Assembly: GCA_036322835.1 (NCBI GenBank)
Contig: AP027304.1
Coordinates: forward strand, 372,001-436,000
Origin: Tenuifilaceae bacterium CYCD
GTDB lineage: Bacteria; Bacteroidota; Bacteroidia; Bacteroidales; Tenuifilaceae
Direction of reading: 5' to 3'
DNA length: 64,000 nt
In this document: positions 1 through 8,655 of the stretch, in pieces
Numbering within the stretch: position 1 is the stretch's first letter
Layout: each line of letters starts with the position of its first letter
Translations under genes and position numbers: made by a program
Notes under the pieces: generated by a model
Database searches by the model: none
Told to the model about the DNA's origin: nothing
What the model saw: only the letters and a program-made list of their open reading frames with translations

Positions 1-377
1 TTCATCCAGTTCGTAAATGCAATTATTTGGTAAAAACCAGTTGAAAGAGTGTCGGGAATATAAATTCGACCATAGCCCGAATTATTCTCTAGCCAAACAC
101 GCGATTCAAAAATTCTCTTTTGGTTACTATTTCTTATAACCAAGTAAACAATTCGACTATTTTCAAATGCCTCCTGTTGAAGATTATTTAGCAAATAGAT
201 TTTAAAATAGATGTTCTCCCCAGCAGCATAAATATCCCTATCGGTATGAACATATATAGACTCCCCTATTAACCTGCACTTTGAATCATTATCGGATTCT
301 ATAATAGCTACACTATATCCATTTAAACACAAAAATAATAATGCATAAAAACTCAACAATATCTTATGATGATTCAT
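1..377 (-). CDS. MG2/macroglobulin-like exported protein, N-terminal part (cut by window edge)
   Basis: Partial gene reading off the left edge; about 125 N-terminal residues are visible. It begins with an ATG at 377, three bases after the stop of the DUF4249 gene. The start encodes a signal peptide (MNHHKILLSFYALLFLCLNG), then a beta-rich segment with YVHTDRDIYAAGENIYFK and GFYQIIAFTNWM. That pattern is typical of the MG2 (alpha-2-macroglobulin-like) domain at the N-terminus of Bacteroidota exported proteins that often end in a TonB plug-like domain. Such genes commonly follow a TonB receptor and DUF4249, which is the arrangement here, so it is probably the third gene of that operon. The rest of the protein lies outside the window, so its full architecture is unknown. 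Confidence 0.75.
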   Translation of the reverse strand, partial: MNHHKILLSFYALLFLCLNGYSVAIIESDNDSKCRLIGESIYVHTDRDIYAAGENIYFKIYLLNNLQQEAFENSRIVYLVIRNSNQKRIFESRVWLENNSGYGRIYIPDTLSTGFYQIIAFTNWM

Positions 378-380
378 ATC

Positions 381-1448
381 CTATTTATTTATGTAATTAG
401 TATACCAGAAACTGGGCATTACATTTATGCTATAACCCGATTTTTCAAAACCTCTGGGGAAGTCAGGGGAATTAATAAAGCGAACGGAAGAGGGGCTCGT
501 TTCCTGTATGATAAAAGTAAAACTACTTACATTGGAGGCCTCAAAGAAACCTAGAACCGGTCGACCTGAGTCTGTTATACATTTTATATTACAAGGCAAC
601 TGAACCGTAATTGGATCAAAAATTGAATTATCGGCTGCAAGTTGATCGTGAGCCTTTTTATAGAAGGAATAACTCGCATCATTCAACCTGTAGGCATCAA
701 TAAAGATAATAAAGCAGGAATAAGCGTGCTCAATGTTCCAGTAATTACTGTTCTGAGGTAAAAAGCACATGGAATGAAAAATCATCCCATTAACATTAAC
801 ATCATACTTACTGCTAGTTATATTTACATTATTATTGGGATTGTATGTTACCCAACAAAAGTGTGTATTTGAAATCATACCATCATCATTCCAAACATAC
901 TGTATAAGTAACTCCACATCAAATCTATGCTTAGGAATTACACCTTCGGCTGCTGCAATAGACACAAGGGCTTCTACTCCATCATAGGATTGAACTATAG
1001 TGTTATCTCCAACCTCAATAATAAAATCTTTATTTGAAATATTCCCGGAGATTTCACCTAGCGCATTTTCTTCCAATAGATCCTGATAATCTGACTCATA
1101 CCTTACACCATCATCTAATACAATGGTTAACTTATAGGCATTTCCAATTTGAGGCACAAATAGAATCGTATCCGAATAATAAATTCCACAATCTCCTTCT
1201 ACAAAATAATAATTCTCAGAACGTTTGTCGGTAATATAAACCTGCGCACCCTTAACGGGCTCCAAATCATCTTTATCGTTAAAAGATTTCGCCCACGATA
1301 ACGAAATTGAATGAGTTTTATGTTGGTTGGTAATGATTCCACTTACAACAAGTATTTTATTTGTGCTATTCAAATCGGGATAGTAAACTTCCTTACACGA
1401 AAACAGCAAAGGTATAATAAGAAATATGAACAGAATTCTCGGTTTCAT
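381..1448 (-). CDS. DUF4249 family lipoprotein
   Basis: Predicted outer-membrane-associated lipoprotein of about 355 residues. The N-terminus MKPRILFIFLIIPLLFSC has a charged start, a hydrophobic core and a lipobox ending in Cys, followed by KEVYYPDL and a beta-rich body, as in the DUF4249 family. The family is nearly restricted to Bacteroidota, is usually encoded beside a TonB-dependent receptor, and has no established biochemical role. An ATG nine codons upstream (1475) would overlap the receptor gene by 11 bp and bury the signal peptide, so I prefer 1448. The gene lies 16 bp after the receptor and 3 bp before the MG2-type gene, consistent with one operon. Binding a ligand at the receptor mouth is an inference from context only. 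Confidence 0.85.
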   Translation of the reverse strand: MKPRILFIFLIIPLLFSCKEVYYPDLNSTNKILVVSGIITNQHKTHSISLSWAKSFNDKDDLEPVKGAQVYITDKRSENYYFVEGDCGIYYSDTILFVPQIGNAYKLTIVLDDGVRYESDYQDLLEENALGEISGNISNKDFIIEVGDNTIVQSYDGVEALVSIAAAEGVIPKHRFDVELLIQYVWNDDGMISNTHFCWVTYNPNNNVNITSSKYDVNVNGMIFHSMCFLPQNSNYWNIEHAYSCFIIFIDAYRLNDASYSFYKKAHDQLAADNSIFDPITVQLPCNIKCITDSGRPVLGFFEASNVSSFTFIIQETSPSSVRFINSPDFPRGFEKSGYSINVMPSFWYTNYINK

Positions 1449-1464
1449 TATAAAAACAATATGT

Positions 1465-4164
1465 TTAAAATACAATATTATAGGTCAATGTAGGGAACGG
1501 TCTTCCGATAATATAAAGTTTATACAAATTATAGCTGTTATCGAAAACCGAATTATTCCTTTGATAATATAAAGAGTACGCATTTTTTCTACCATACACG
1601 TTTATTACTGAAAATGTAAAACTCCCCTTCCACTTTTTCTTTATTCGAAGCGATTCTCCTAATGTGATTGACACATCTAATCGGTGATAGTCAGGAAGCC
1701 TATACTCATTCCTGTCTGAGTAGTATATATACTTATAACCGTTTAAATAGTACTCATATTCAGGAATTGTAACTGGTCGTCCTGTATTATATGTAAAAGT
1801 CGCTGCAAATCTCCACCGCTGAGAAATATAATAATTTCCATTAACAACCAGGTTATGGGTTTTGTCGTAACTTGATGGAAAATATTTATTATCATTTATT
1901 ATTTCGTCATCCCACTTTCCGTTAGTTCGTCTCATTGATCGGGATAATGTATAACTAATCCAACCACCTAATTTCCCTGAATTTTTCTTAATATAGACTT
2001 CCATCCCCATATTATAACCATCTGCATTTATTAAGCCCGATTCAATATTGGGATTCATTACCACCTCTGCACCATTCTTGTATTCCAGTGCATTTTCCAA
2101 TTTCTTGTAGAAAAATTCGACAGAGGTTTCCAGAGAATTACCCAGAAAATTATTGAAATATCCCAATGAGTACTGATCGCACTTTAAGGGTTTTATATAC
2201 CTATTGCTTAACTTCCATATATCGGAGGGAGTTATTGAAGATGTAACAGATACAAGGTTAATATATTGGTTTATTCGACTATAACTAAGTTTAATTGACT
2301 TCGATTCATCAATAATATACTTAAAATTAATCCGCGGTTCAAACCCGCTGTACATTTTAATATTTTTGTTCTTCGAAAAGGTTAATGTATCAACTATGTT
2401 CTCATCTATACGAGGTACGCCCTCCTTATAAACGAGTTCTCGTCCTGGTCCAATAAGCATAAAACTAGAATACCTTAACCCAATATCAACTCCTAAGTTA
2501 GAATTGATGGAGATATTATCACTAATAAATAAGCCTGTTTCAACTGCATTTTCTGAATTCAGTCTTAATGGAATTATTGAAGACGCATCGCCATAGGGTT
2601 CAATCCTCCCAGGGTAAATTGAGTAATGAAAAGCATTTCCACCAAATTCTATGGTGTGAGTTTTGCTGGGCGTGAACAGAAAGTTTGCCTTAAACATCTT
2701 ATATTCCAAAGAAGAATAAATCTTGGATGCTTCAAATAATTTAGAGGAATCCTTTTCGCAGACCTGATAATTATAGTTACTAAAGCCAGCTATTAAATTA
2801 AACGATAAATCTTTGGTAATGGCGTGGTACCATTTTACAGATCCAATAGTGTTGCTATAGCTATAATTTATGCGCGTGTTGTAATCAAAATAGTCAAAAC
2901 TATTGTAACCGAATACACTAATTTTATTGTTGGTGTTGATATTAATGCTCAGCAATCCATTAATATCGTAAAATTTAGTTTTACTATTCATCAAGTCAAC
3001 ATCTGGCATTTTTTTTAGAATCCAATTAGAGTAGGAACTTCGTCCACCAATGGATAATCCAACCTTATTGTTCCACAAAGGAACTTCCAGCAACGCTTTA
3101 CAGTTTAGCAAACCAACGCCAACTTTCATACTCACACCTTCACCCGCGGCTTGATTCATTTTGATACTCATAACAGAAGAAACCCGTTCACCGTACTTTG
3201 CGGGAATCCCAGCCTTAATTAAAGTAACATTGTTTACAGCATCGGAGTTGATTACCGATGTCAAGCCAAAAAGATGCGAGGAATTAAAAAGTGGAACGTC
3301 CTCAATGAGAATTAAATTCTGATCGGCACCACCTCCTCTAACATTAAAACCAGTACCAAACTCACCTACCGATTGAACACCAGGCAGTAAAGTAAGGCTC
3401 TTGATCACATCAACCTCGCCAATGGAAACCGGCAACTCTTTTATACCCTTCGAATTGAGTTTCTCAATACTCATTTGCGTTCTTGTAATATTCATCTCAG
3501 GCCTTTCAGAATATACATAAACACCATCAAGACTAACACTTTTCTCAAAAATTTCAAAATCTACAGCACCAGAAGAATATATTTGAACTGTTTGATAGGC
3601 ATCCTCATAGCCTATATAAGAAATTTTTAATTTATGATCTCCAACCGGTAATTGAAAACTAAATTCTCCATTTAGATTTGTTGATGTTCCTACTTTCAAA
3701 TTCTCATCATATAAAATAGCTCCAATTAGAGGCGTACCTGATTTTCCATCAACAATCCGACCTGTTAGCAAAGCTTTTGAACTTTTTCCCAACTCACGCG
3801 AACTACCAATCTTTACTACTTTAGAATTACTCGACTTAGTAATTCCTTCGTATTTAGAAGGAGGAAGTAAAGTGATAAGATTATCGATAATTATAGTTTG
3901 ACAGTTTGTCCGCTCCTGGATTTGCCTAATCGCATCCTCAAGTGATAATTCTAATATACTTTCATGAAAATTGATATTTTGAAATAACTCTGCCTTGTAA
4001 AAAAAACGAACATTGTATTTCTGTTCCAAATCACCTATAATTTTCTCAAACGAAAAATATTCGGGTTTACTATTCTCCTGTGAAAAACCATTAATGCTCA
4101 AAAAACAAATAAAAAAGAAAGGCAATAAAAAAAATGCCATTTTAAATAATACTAGCCTTTTCAA
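1465..4164 (-). CDS. TonB-dependent receptor with STN and carboxypeptidase-regulatory-like domains
   Basis: Outer-membrane active-transport receptor of 899 residues. In order: signal peptide (about 1-28, ending in NGFSQ); an STN (secretin/TonB short N-terminal) domain at about 38-110; a CarboxypepD_reg-like beta-sandwich at about 133-210 (LTGRIVDGKSGTPLIGA...); a plug domain at about 225-345 with GFNVRGGGADQNLILIED; then a long aromatic-rich beta-barrel ending in YNIVF. The STN domain in this family normally contacts a FecR-like anti-sigma factor, but no sigma/anti-sigma pair is visible upstream. DUF4249 and an MG2-type protein follow directly. The substrate cannot be read from the sequence. 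Confidence 0.93.
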   Translation of the reverse strand: MKRLVLFKMAFFLLPFFFICFLSINGFSQENSKPEYFSFEKIIGDLEQKYNVRFFYKAELFQNINFHESILELSLEDAIRQIQERTNCQTIIIDNLITLLPPSKYEGITKSSNSKVVKIGSSRELGKSSKALLTGRIVDGKSGTPLIGAILYDENLKVGTSTNLNGEFSFQLPVGDHKLKISYIGYEDAYQTVQIYSSGAVDFEIFEKSVSLDGVYVYSERPEMNITRTQMSIEKLNSKGIKELPVSIGEVDVIKSLTLLPGVQSVGEFGTGFNVRGGGADQNLILIEDVPLFNSSHLFGLTSVINSDAVNNVTLIKAGIPAKYGERVSSVMSIKMNQAAGEGVSMKVGVGLLNCKALLEVPLWNNKVGLSIGGRSSYSNWILKKMPDVDLMNSKTKFYDINGLLSININTNNKISVFGYNSFDYFDYNTRINYSYSNTIGSVKWYHAITKDLSFNLIAGFSNYNYQVCEKDSSKLFEASKIYSSLEYKMFKANFLFTPSKTHTIEFGGNAFHYSIYPGRIEPYGDASSIIPLRLNSENAVETGLFISDNISINSNLGVDIGLRYSSFMLIGPGRELVYKEGVPRIDENIVDTLTFSKNKNIKMYSGFEPRINFKYIIDESKSIKLSYSRINQYINLVSVTSSITPSDIWKLSNRYIKPLKCDQYSLGYFNNFLGNSLETSVEFFYKKLENALEYKNGAEVVMNPNIESGLINADGYNMGMEVYIKKNSGKLGGWISYTLSRSMRRTNGKWDDEIINDNKYFPSSYDKTHNLVVNGNYYISQRWRFAATFTYNTGRPVTIPEYEYYLNGYKYIYYSDRNEYRLPDYHRLDVSITLGESLRIKKKWKGSFTFSVINVYGRKNAYSLYYQRNNSVFDNSYNLYKLYIIGRPFPTLTYNIVF

Positions 4165-4283
4165 GATTATCTATATTAATAAAACAATATTTTAAATTGA
4201 ATACAAAAAGTATTGATATGACTATAATAGGCATAAATAGTTTAATGCAATCTATACAATAAATGCTATTATGAAAATTTACA

Positions 4284-4317
4284 CAAAAAACCACAAATAT
4301 ACTTCTACATCTGTGGT
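4284..4317 (-). terminator. Probable intrinsic terminator after osmC
   Basis: On the minus strand, ACCACA (4317-4312) pairs with TGTGGT (4295-4290) around a 16-nt loop, followed by a T-run (complement of the A-run 4285-4290). It lies about 25 bp after the OsmC stop, where the AsmA-OsmC transcript should end. The stem is only 6 bp and the loop is long, so this is a moderate call. Confidence 0.45.
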
Positions 4318-4341
4318 GCAAATCAAATGAAATTTTTTCAT

Positions 4342-4752
4342 TTATTCACCATAATGAAAATGTATTGTTTGCTTCAAATCAGGATGTAGACTCTGAGCAA
4401 CAGGACACTCCTTTGCTGCCAACTCTATTATCTTTTTCTCCTTCGGACTGTAGTTATCATGCGGAAAATGCAAATCGATAATCACCTCAACAACCCTGCG
4501 AGGATTAGTTCCCATTATTTTCTGGACATTAATTGTTGTCCCATCTATATCAAACCCATGAGTCTTAGCTGACATTCCCATTATTGTTACCATACAAACA
4601 CCCAGCGAAGTGGCCAACAGATCGGTAGGCGAAAAATACTCACCTTTCCCATTATTATCAACAGGCGCATCGGTGATTAACTTATTACCTGAACGAACAT
4701 GCTCTGCCTCTGTTCTTAAGTTTCCCAAATAAACAATTCGTGATGTATCCAT
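4342..4752 (-). CDS. OsmC family protein
   Basis: Small cytoplasmic protein (136 residues) of the OsmC/Ohr superfamily, thiol peroxidases that reduce organic hydroperoxides. Both conserved cysteines are present: one in SLGVCM (about residue 54) within the long central helix, and one in AAKECPVAQSLHPD (about residue 115), the partner cysteine. The segment EYFSPTDLLATSLG before the first Cys is the usual family signature. The length is normal for the YhfA/OsmC branch. The gene lies 20 bp downstream of the AsmA-like gene on the same strand and probably shares its transcript. Whether it is a true peroxidase cannot be decided from sequence. Confidence 0.88.
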   Translation of the reverse strand: MDTSRIVYLGNLRTEAEHVRSGNKLITDAPVDNNGKGEYFSPTDLLATSLGVCMVTIMGMSAKTHGFDIDGTTINVQKIMGTNPRRVVEVIIDLHFPHDNYSPKEKKIIELAAKECPVAQSLHPDLKQTIHFHYGE

Positions 4753-4772
4753 TTTTAAACTTTAAAATCAAT

Positions 4773-7700
4773 TTAATCATTAACCACCTTTTTAACTAAT
4801 GTTTCTCTAATCATCCTTCGGAATTCCAACTGTCGATCTTTCACTACCCCTTTTGCAACAGGACGGAAAGTCTCAGCATATCTACATTTTGCTGGTCGAA
4901 TTTTCAAGTCATCCATTGTTCCACCAATATCAACACCAAGTTTTATTGGCAATGGACTATCAACCAGCGAAATATGATAATTAAAACTCATATCCAAATT
5001 ATGTCTACCAGCAACTACTGCTTTATACTTATCCATAACAATGAGGAATGGGTATATATCTATTTCCTTTTTGAAAATTGTGAATTCGGCAGATAAACTA
5101 TCAACCTTATTTTCTGCCTTCTTGCTAAATCTAAGGGTTTTGGCAATTTCCGTAAAAGTTTCTCCATCCATCAACACTAAATCGGTTCCCTTAATTGATG
5201 CAGAACCACGAATTGTAGATTTCTTTGGATTATACAGAGAATCGGTATAGGTTTCAACCGCAATATGGAACTCGCCTTTCCCTTTAAATGATCCCAACAT
5301 CGGCATCATAGAATCGATATCGGGCACCATATTCAGCAACTCACTAATTTCGATATCAAGCATGTGGTAATCAATACCAATAAATAAATGATTCTTCCGC
5401 GGAGTGCGATACATTGCCGTTAACTGCATTCGAGCAGCTGGAGTTGTAAACCGTAAATCATCCAGTAGTAAAATACCATCCTTAACCCGTACATCACCCT
5501 TTATATTTGTAGCAGTATCAATTCCAAAAACTGCCTTTTGCACATTTGCCTTTAGCAAAATATCCATTCCTCTCGGAACCATATATGGGCCAGCGTACGA
5601 AGCGCTATCGGCTGGCGGTTCTGTAGTTTTTAAGGTGTCCTCATCTACGTTTCCAATACCACTTGTTAAACTCATCAGTTGCAATAAGTCAGTATTCTTA
5701 CTATCGAAGAAAAACTCACCCCGGAGCAAAGAGTCCTTTGTAAAGTGCGATAGAACATTATTCAAAGTTCCCGAAAGACTGAAATCGGACCTATCTATCG
5801 TCATTTTACCCTCTTTGATATTAAAATTCTCGGGGTCGAAATTCATTTTTACAGATTGAATTTCAACAGGATTTGTCAAGGAGGCCATACGAATAAAACC
5901 ATTATCCATATCGAGAGAACCTTTGGCGCTCCACTGTAAGTATACTTCCTTCTGGGTTGAATCATTCTCAACCTCTGTATTCATCCTAATCCTATTAATC
6001 TTCACGGAATCGAGCCCCATATTCATATTCAGGTTCTCCCCGGAGTAAGACATCCTAACCTTTGGTTCTCCCATTGGATTATCAACATCGGCCTTCAGCT
6101 GGGCTTTACCCATGTTAACGGAGGAACTTGCGCCCATGCTTGCACCAAGCATGTCACTGCTATAATTTACTTTAATACTGGATATTATACCACTACCTTT
6201 TGGCGAAGACAACGAAAAATCGCCCTTAGGCTTTCGGATTGCCACATTCATTGTATCCATGGCAGCGGATAGTGTATCCATTGCGAAAGTTCCAACGACA
6301 TTGGGAAGGCTAGTGCTATCCATAACGTTGGAAGTTTCAACTGAAATTATTGCATTCTGCATCTTGGCATAAGTTCCATCGAGCATGCTGGCATCAATAT
6401 CCTTTGCATCAATCTTTGCGTATAGAAATCCAGTTTTAGAAGATTTTGAATTAGGATTAGGCATTGAGAAATCAACCTTACCGGAATTTGTAACAAGCCT
6501 CATACTATCGTATACGGCATCAAAACCCGATAAATTAATAGATCCGGATATTTTCATTTTATCGATTAGCATCTTATCCATCTGATCCATGGTAAAAGCA
6601 ATTCTAACTCGGCCGTTAGCATTACCTTTCACGCTCATATTCATATCGGCAGGGAAAAAAGACTTAAAGTCATCGATAACAAGATTGGCATCGGTGGTTA
6701 AATCGCAGCTGATATCGGAAAATAGGTTTCGGATTATGCCAGTCCCTTTAAAAGTTGATTTTTCGGTTTCAGCGCTAAAATCGTTTATCTGAAAATATGT
6801 TATGGAATCGGTAGCCAAATCGGAATGGAATACGAAGCTCCCTTTCATTTTGCTCAAAGTCAATGGCAAACCTGCATACTTAAAGATTCCGTCTTCCATA
6901 TCGATATTAAGATTCATCAGAGGCATGGATAAATCGGTATATGCCCCTTTGATTTCACCGGTCGACGATGCAGTACCTTTAAGATCCATTCCTTCTAAAT
7001 AAGATTGAAATGAAGGAGGAACTAACGCTAACACCTCGGAAATAGCACAGGAATTTAACTTATAACTAATATCTGTGAGAATGCTGTTGCTTACAGTATC
7101 ATTCTTTACGGTACCGTTAAGTATCAACTCCAAGTTGTTGATAGATGCCTGGGCATCGTTCAACCGAACTAACTCATTAGACAAGTCAACGAAAATGGGA
7201 GCATCCATTTTTATAGATACATTGTTCAGGTATTTCTCTCCATCATAGCTAAGCGATACAACACCACTCTTAACCTTGATATTGGTTGTAAGGCTATCTG
7301 CCACCATTTCTGCCGATAGTTGAGTGGTTAAATCCCTTATCTCGGTTTGAAGTTTTAACTGCTGATCATAATAGGTAAGCGAAATATTATTTAATTCAAC
7401 ATTATTAATATTGATGAGGTTAAATGACATTTCGGATTCTATAGTATCCTGTGGAGTTGGAACAGTGTCGGGAGCGACAATATCAAAATTTGCATGACCC
7501 AAACTATCGACAAAAGCATTAATTGTACCATCAGAAAGTCGCAAATCAGTAAGAACAATTTCATTACGTTTCCACCATGCAGCAACATCAACAACCCCTA
7601 CAAATTGATTGGCATACACCAAAGTATCAGAGACAGTATTAGGCATTGGATTTATCAATGCAAACTGGCTCACCTTGAGACCAAATCGAGGGAAAGTACT

Positions 7701-7886
7701 GAAAAAGGTTAACTCAACCTCCCCTATCTCAGACTTGCATGTAATAAACTCGGCAGCCTGCTTCCGAACTACAGGGGTTAGCCGCTCTGGCGTAAACACA
7801 AACCAAACAGTAATTGCAGCCCCAACTATTACAAGAAAGATTAATATTGACAGGGATATTGCTGCCCACTTAAAAAACTTTTTCAT
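4773..7886 (-). CDS. AsmA-like protein
   Basis: Large envelope protein (1037 residues) of the AsmA superfamily: one N-terminal membrane anchor (residues about 9-30, AAISLSILIFLVIVGAAITVW), then FTPERLTPVVRKQAAEFI and a long repetitive beta-rich periplasmic domain. The SEIGEVELTFFSTFPRFGLKV segment is the usual N-terminal AsmA block. The C-terminal region (FKGKGEFHIAVET..., DLKIRPAKCRYAETFRPVAKG) matches the AsmA_2-type repeating end. AsmA-like/TamB-like proteins are now viewed as bridge-like carriers of phospholipid between inner and outer membrane. Bacteroidota genomes usually carry several paralogues. The OsmC gene follows 20 bp downstream. Confidence 0.88.
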   Translation of the reverse strand: MKKFFKWAAISLSILIFLVIVGAAITVWFVFTPERLTPVVRKQAAEFITCKSEIGEVELTFFSTFPRFGLKVSQFALINPMPNTVSDTLVYANQFVGVVDVAAWWKRNEIVLTDLRLSDGTINAFVDSLGHANFDIVAPDTVPTPQDTIESEMSFNLININNVELNNISLTYYDQQLKLQTEIRDLTTQLSAEMVADSLTTNIKVKSGVVSLSYDGEKYLNNVSIKMDAPIFVDLSNELVRLNDAQASINNLELILNGTVKNDTVSNSILTDISYKLNSCAISEVLALVPPSFQSYLEGMDLKGTASSTGEIKGAYTDLSMPLMNLNIDMEDGIFKYAGLPLTLSKMKGSFVFHSDLATDSITYFQINDFSAETEKSTFKGTGIIRNLFSDISCDLTTDANLVIDDFKSFFPADMNMSVKGNANGRVRIAFTMDQMDKMLIDKMKISGSINLSGFDAVYDSMRLVTNSGKVDFSMPNPNSKSSKTGFLYAKIDAKDIDASMLDGTYAKMQNAIISVETSNVMDSTSLPNVVGTFAMDTLSAAMDTMNVAIRKPKGDFSLSSPKGSGIISSIKVNYSSDMLGASMGASSSVNMGKAQLKADVDNPMGEPKVRMSYSGENLNMNMGLDSVKINRIRMNTEVENDSTQKEVYLQWSAKGSLDMDNGFIRMASLTNPVEIQSVKMNFDPENFNIKEGKMTIDRSDFSLSGTLNNVLSHFTKDSLLRGEFFFDSKNTDLLQLMSLTSGIGNVDEDTLKTTEPPADSASYAGPYMVPRGMDILLKANVQKAVFGIDTATNIKGDVRVKDGILLLDDLRFTTPAARMQLTAMYRTPRKNHLFIGIDYHMLDIEISELLNMVPDIDSMMPMLGSFKGKGEFHIAVETYTDSLYNPKKSTIRGSASIKGTDLVLMDGETFTEIAKTLRFSKKAENKVDSLSAEFTIFKKEIDIYPFLIVMDKYKAVVAGRHNLDMSFNYHISLVDSPLPIKLGVDIGGTMDDLKIRPAKCRYAETFRPVAKGVVKDRQLEFRRMIRETLVKKVVND

Positions 7887-7977
7887 AATAAATTTTTTAA
7901 AGTCGCTAAAAACGACAAATGTTCTTACTCTAAATTAAGATCTTCTGATATACAATTACAGAAATGATTAATTGAAA

Positions 7978-8412
7978 TTACTCACTTACTTTTGTAAAAT
8001 AAAAGTAATCAGTAACTCCTTCTATCGTACGCTCATACTTTAATGTTGTAGTTGTTAACTCTGTAATTTTGTATACCTTAGGAACACTCTTCATTTCCTG
8101 ATCATGTATTTGGGTAAGTTCCGATTTATCTATATGCCACGAAAACCATTGCGCATCGGCTTCAGTAATGTCTACATCACTCTCATCCCACTCATATCCT
8201 CTTTTATAACCATCCAGTACAGGATCTAGGTCATTAAAGAATTTTACATATAGAAATTTTCCAGCCACAACATTTTCTTGATTTTCTGGAATCATATTTT
8301 TCCACTTACCAATTAGCAAAGTCTCATCAAACGATTCATCCTCCTTTTCACAAGAGGTAAACACAAAGACAATTGACAAGCAAGCAACCAAATATGCCAA
8401 TAATTTTCTCAT
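7978..8412 (-). CDS. Small lipoprotein, lipocalin-like
   Basis: Predicted lipoprotein of about 144 residues. From the ATG at 8412 the N-terminus is MRKLLAYLVACLSIVFVFTSC, a clear lipoprotein signal with the Cys at about residue 21. An upstream ATG (8454) would add 14 residues in front of the signal, so 8412 is preferred. The mature part contains LLIGKWKN near its N-terminus and TTTLKYERTIEGVTDYFYF near its end, reminiscent of lipocalin-like (GKW motif) Bacteroidota lipoproteins. Family assignment is tentative and the ligand is unknown. It is separated from the AsmA-like gene by about 90 bp and could be transcribed alone. Confidence 0.75.
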   Translation of the reverse strand: MRKLLAYLVACLSIVFVFTSCEKEDESFDETLLIGKWKNMIPENQENVVAGKFLYVKFFNDLDPVLDGYKRGYEWDESDVDITEADAQWFSWHIDKSELTQIHDQEMKSVPKVYKITELTTTTLKYERTIEGVTDYFYFTKVSE

Positions 8413-8616
8413 AATCATTAATTTTAAAATAGTTAAATAGTCCTTATGGTTCATTTGTAATTACGTTCAATAATTGTACTAAAATAATTCTAATAATATT
8501 ATTGTACAACCAATTTTACATTCATTGTAAAACAATCCCTCTAAATTAATATCAAATTTATAGTTGCATCAATTTTGATATTTCGAAAAAATAAAAGATG
8601 CTCTGATCTAATAACA

Positions 8617-8641
8617 AAAGGGGAGCCGTTGGCTCCCCTTT
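8617..8641 (-). terminator. Strong hairpin terminator (GGGGAGCC type)
   Basis: Perfect inverted repeat AAAGGGGAGCC / GGCTCCCCTTT with a GTT loop, 11-bp stem, with T-rich sequence on the minus strand side. It sits 15 bp after the stop of the SpoIIE-type sensor gene. The same 25-bp element, base for base, occurs at 29466-29490, and a shorter relative at 34091-34112. Confidence 0.85.
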
Positions 8642-8655
8642 CCGCTAACTCTAAT

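Noticed and set aside
5404-5859. 151-codon ORF opposite the AsmA-like gene
   Set aside because: Antisense shadow; composition reflects the sense beta-repeat protein.
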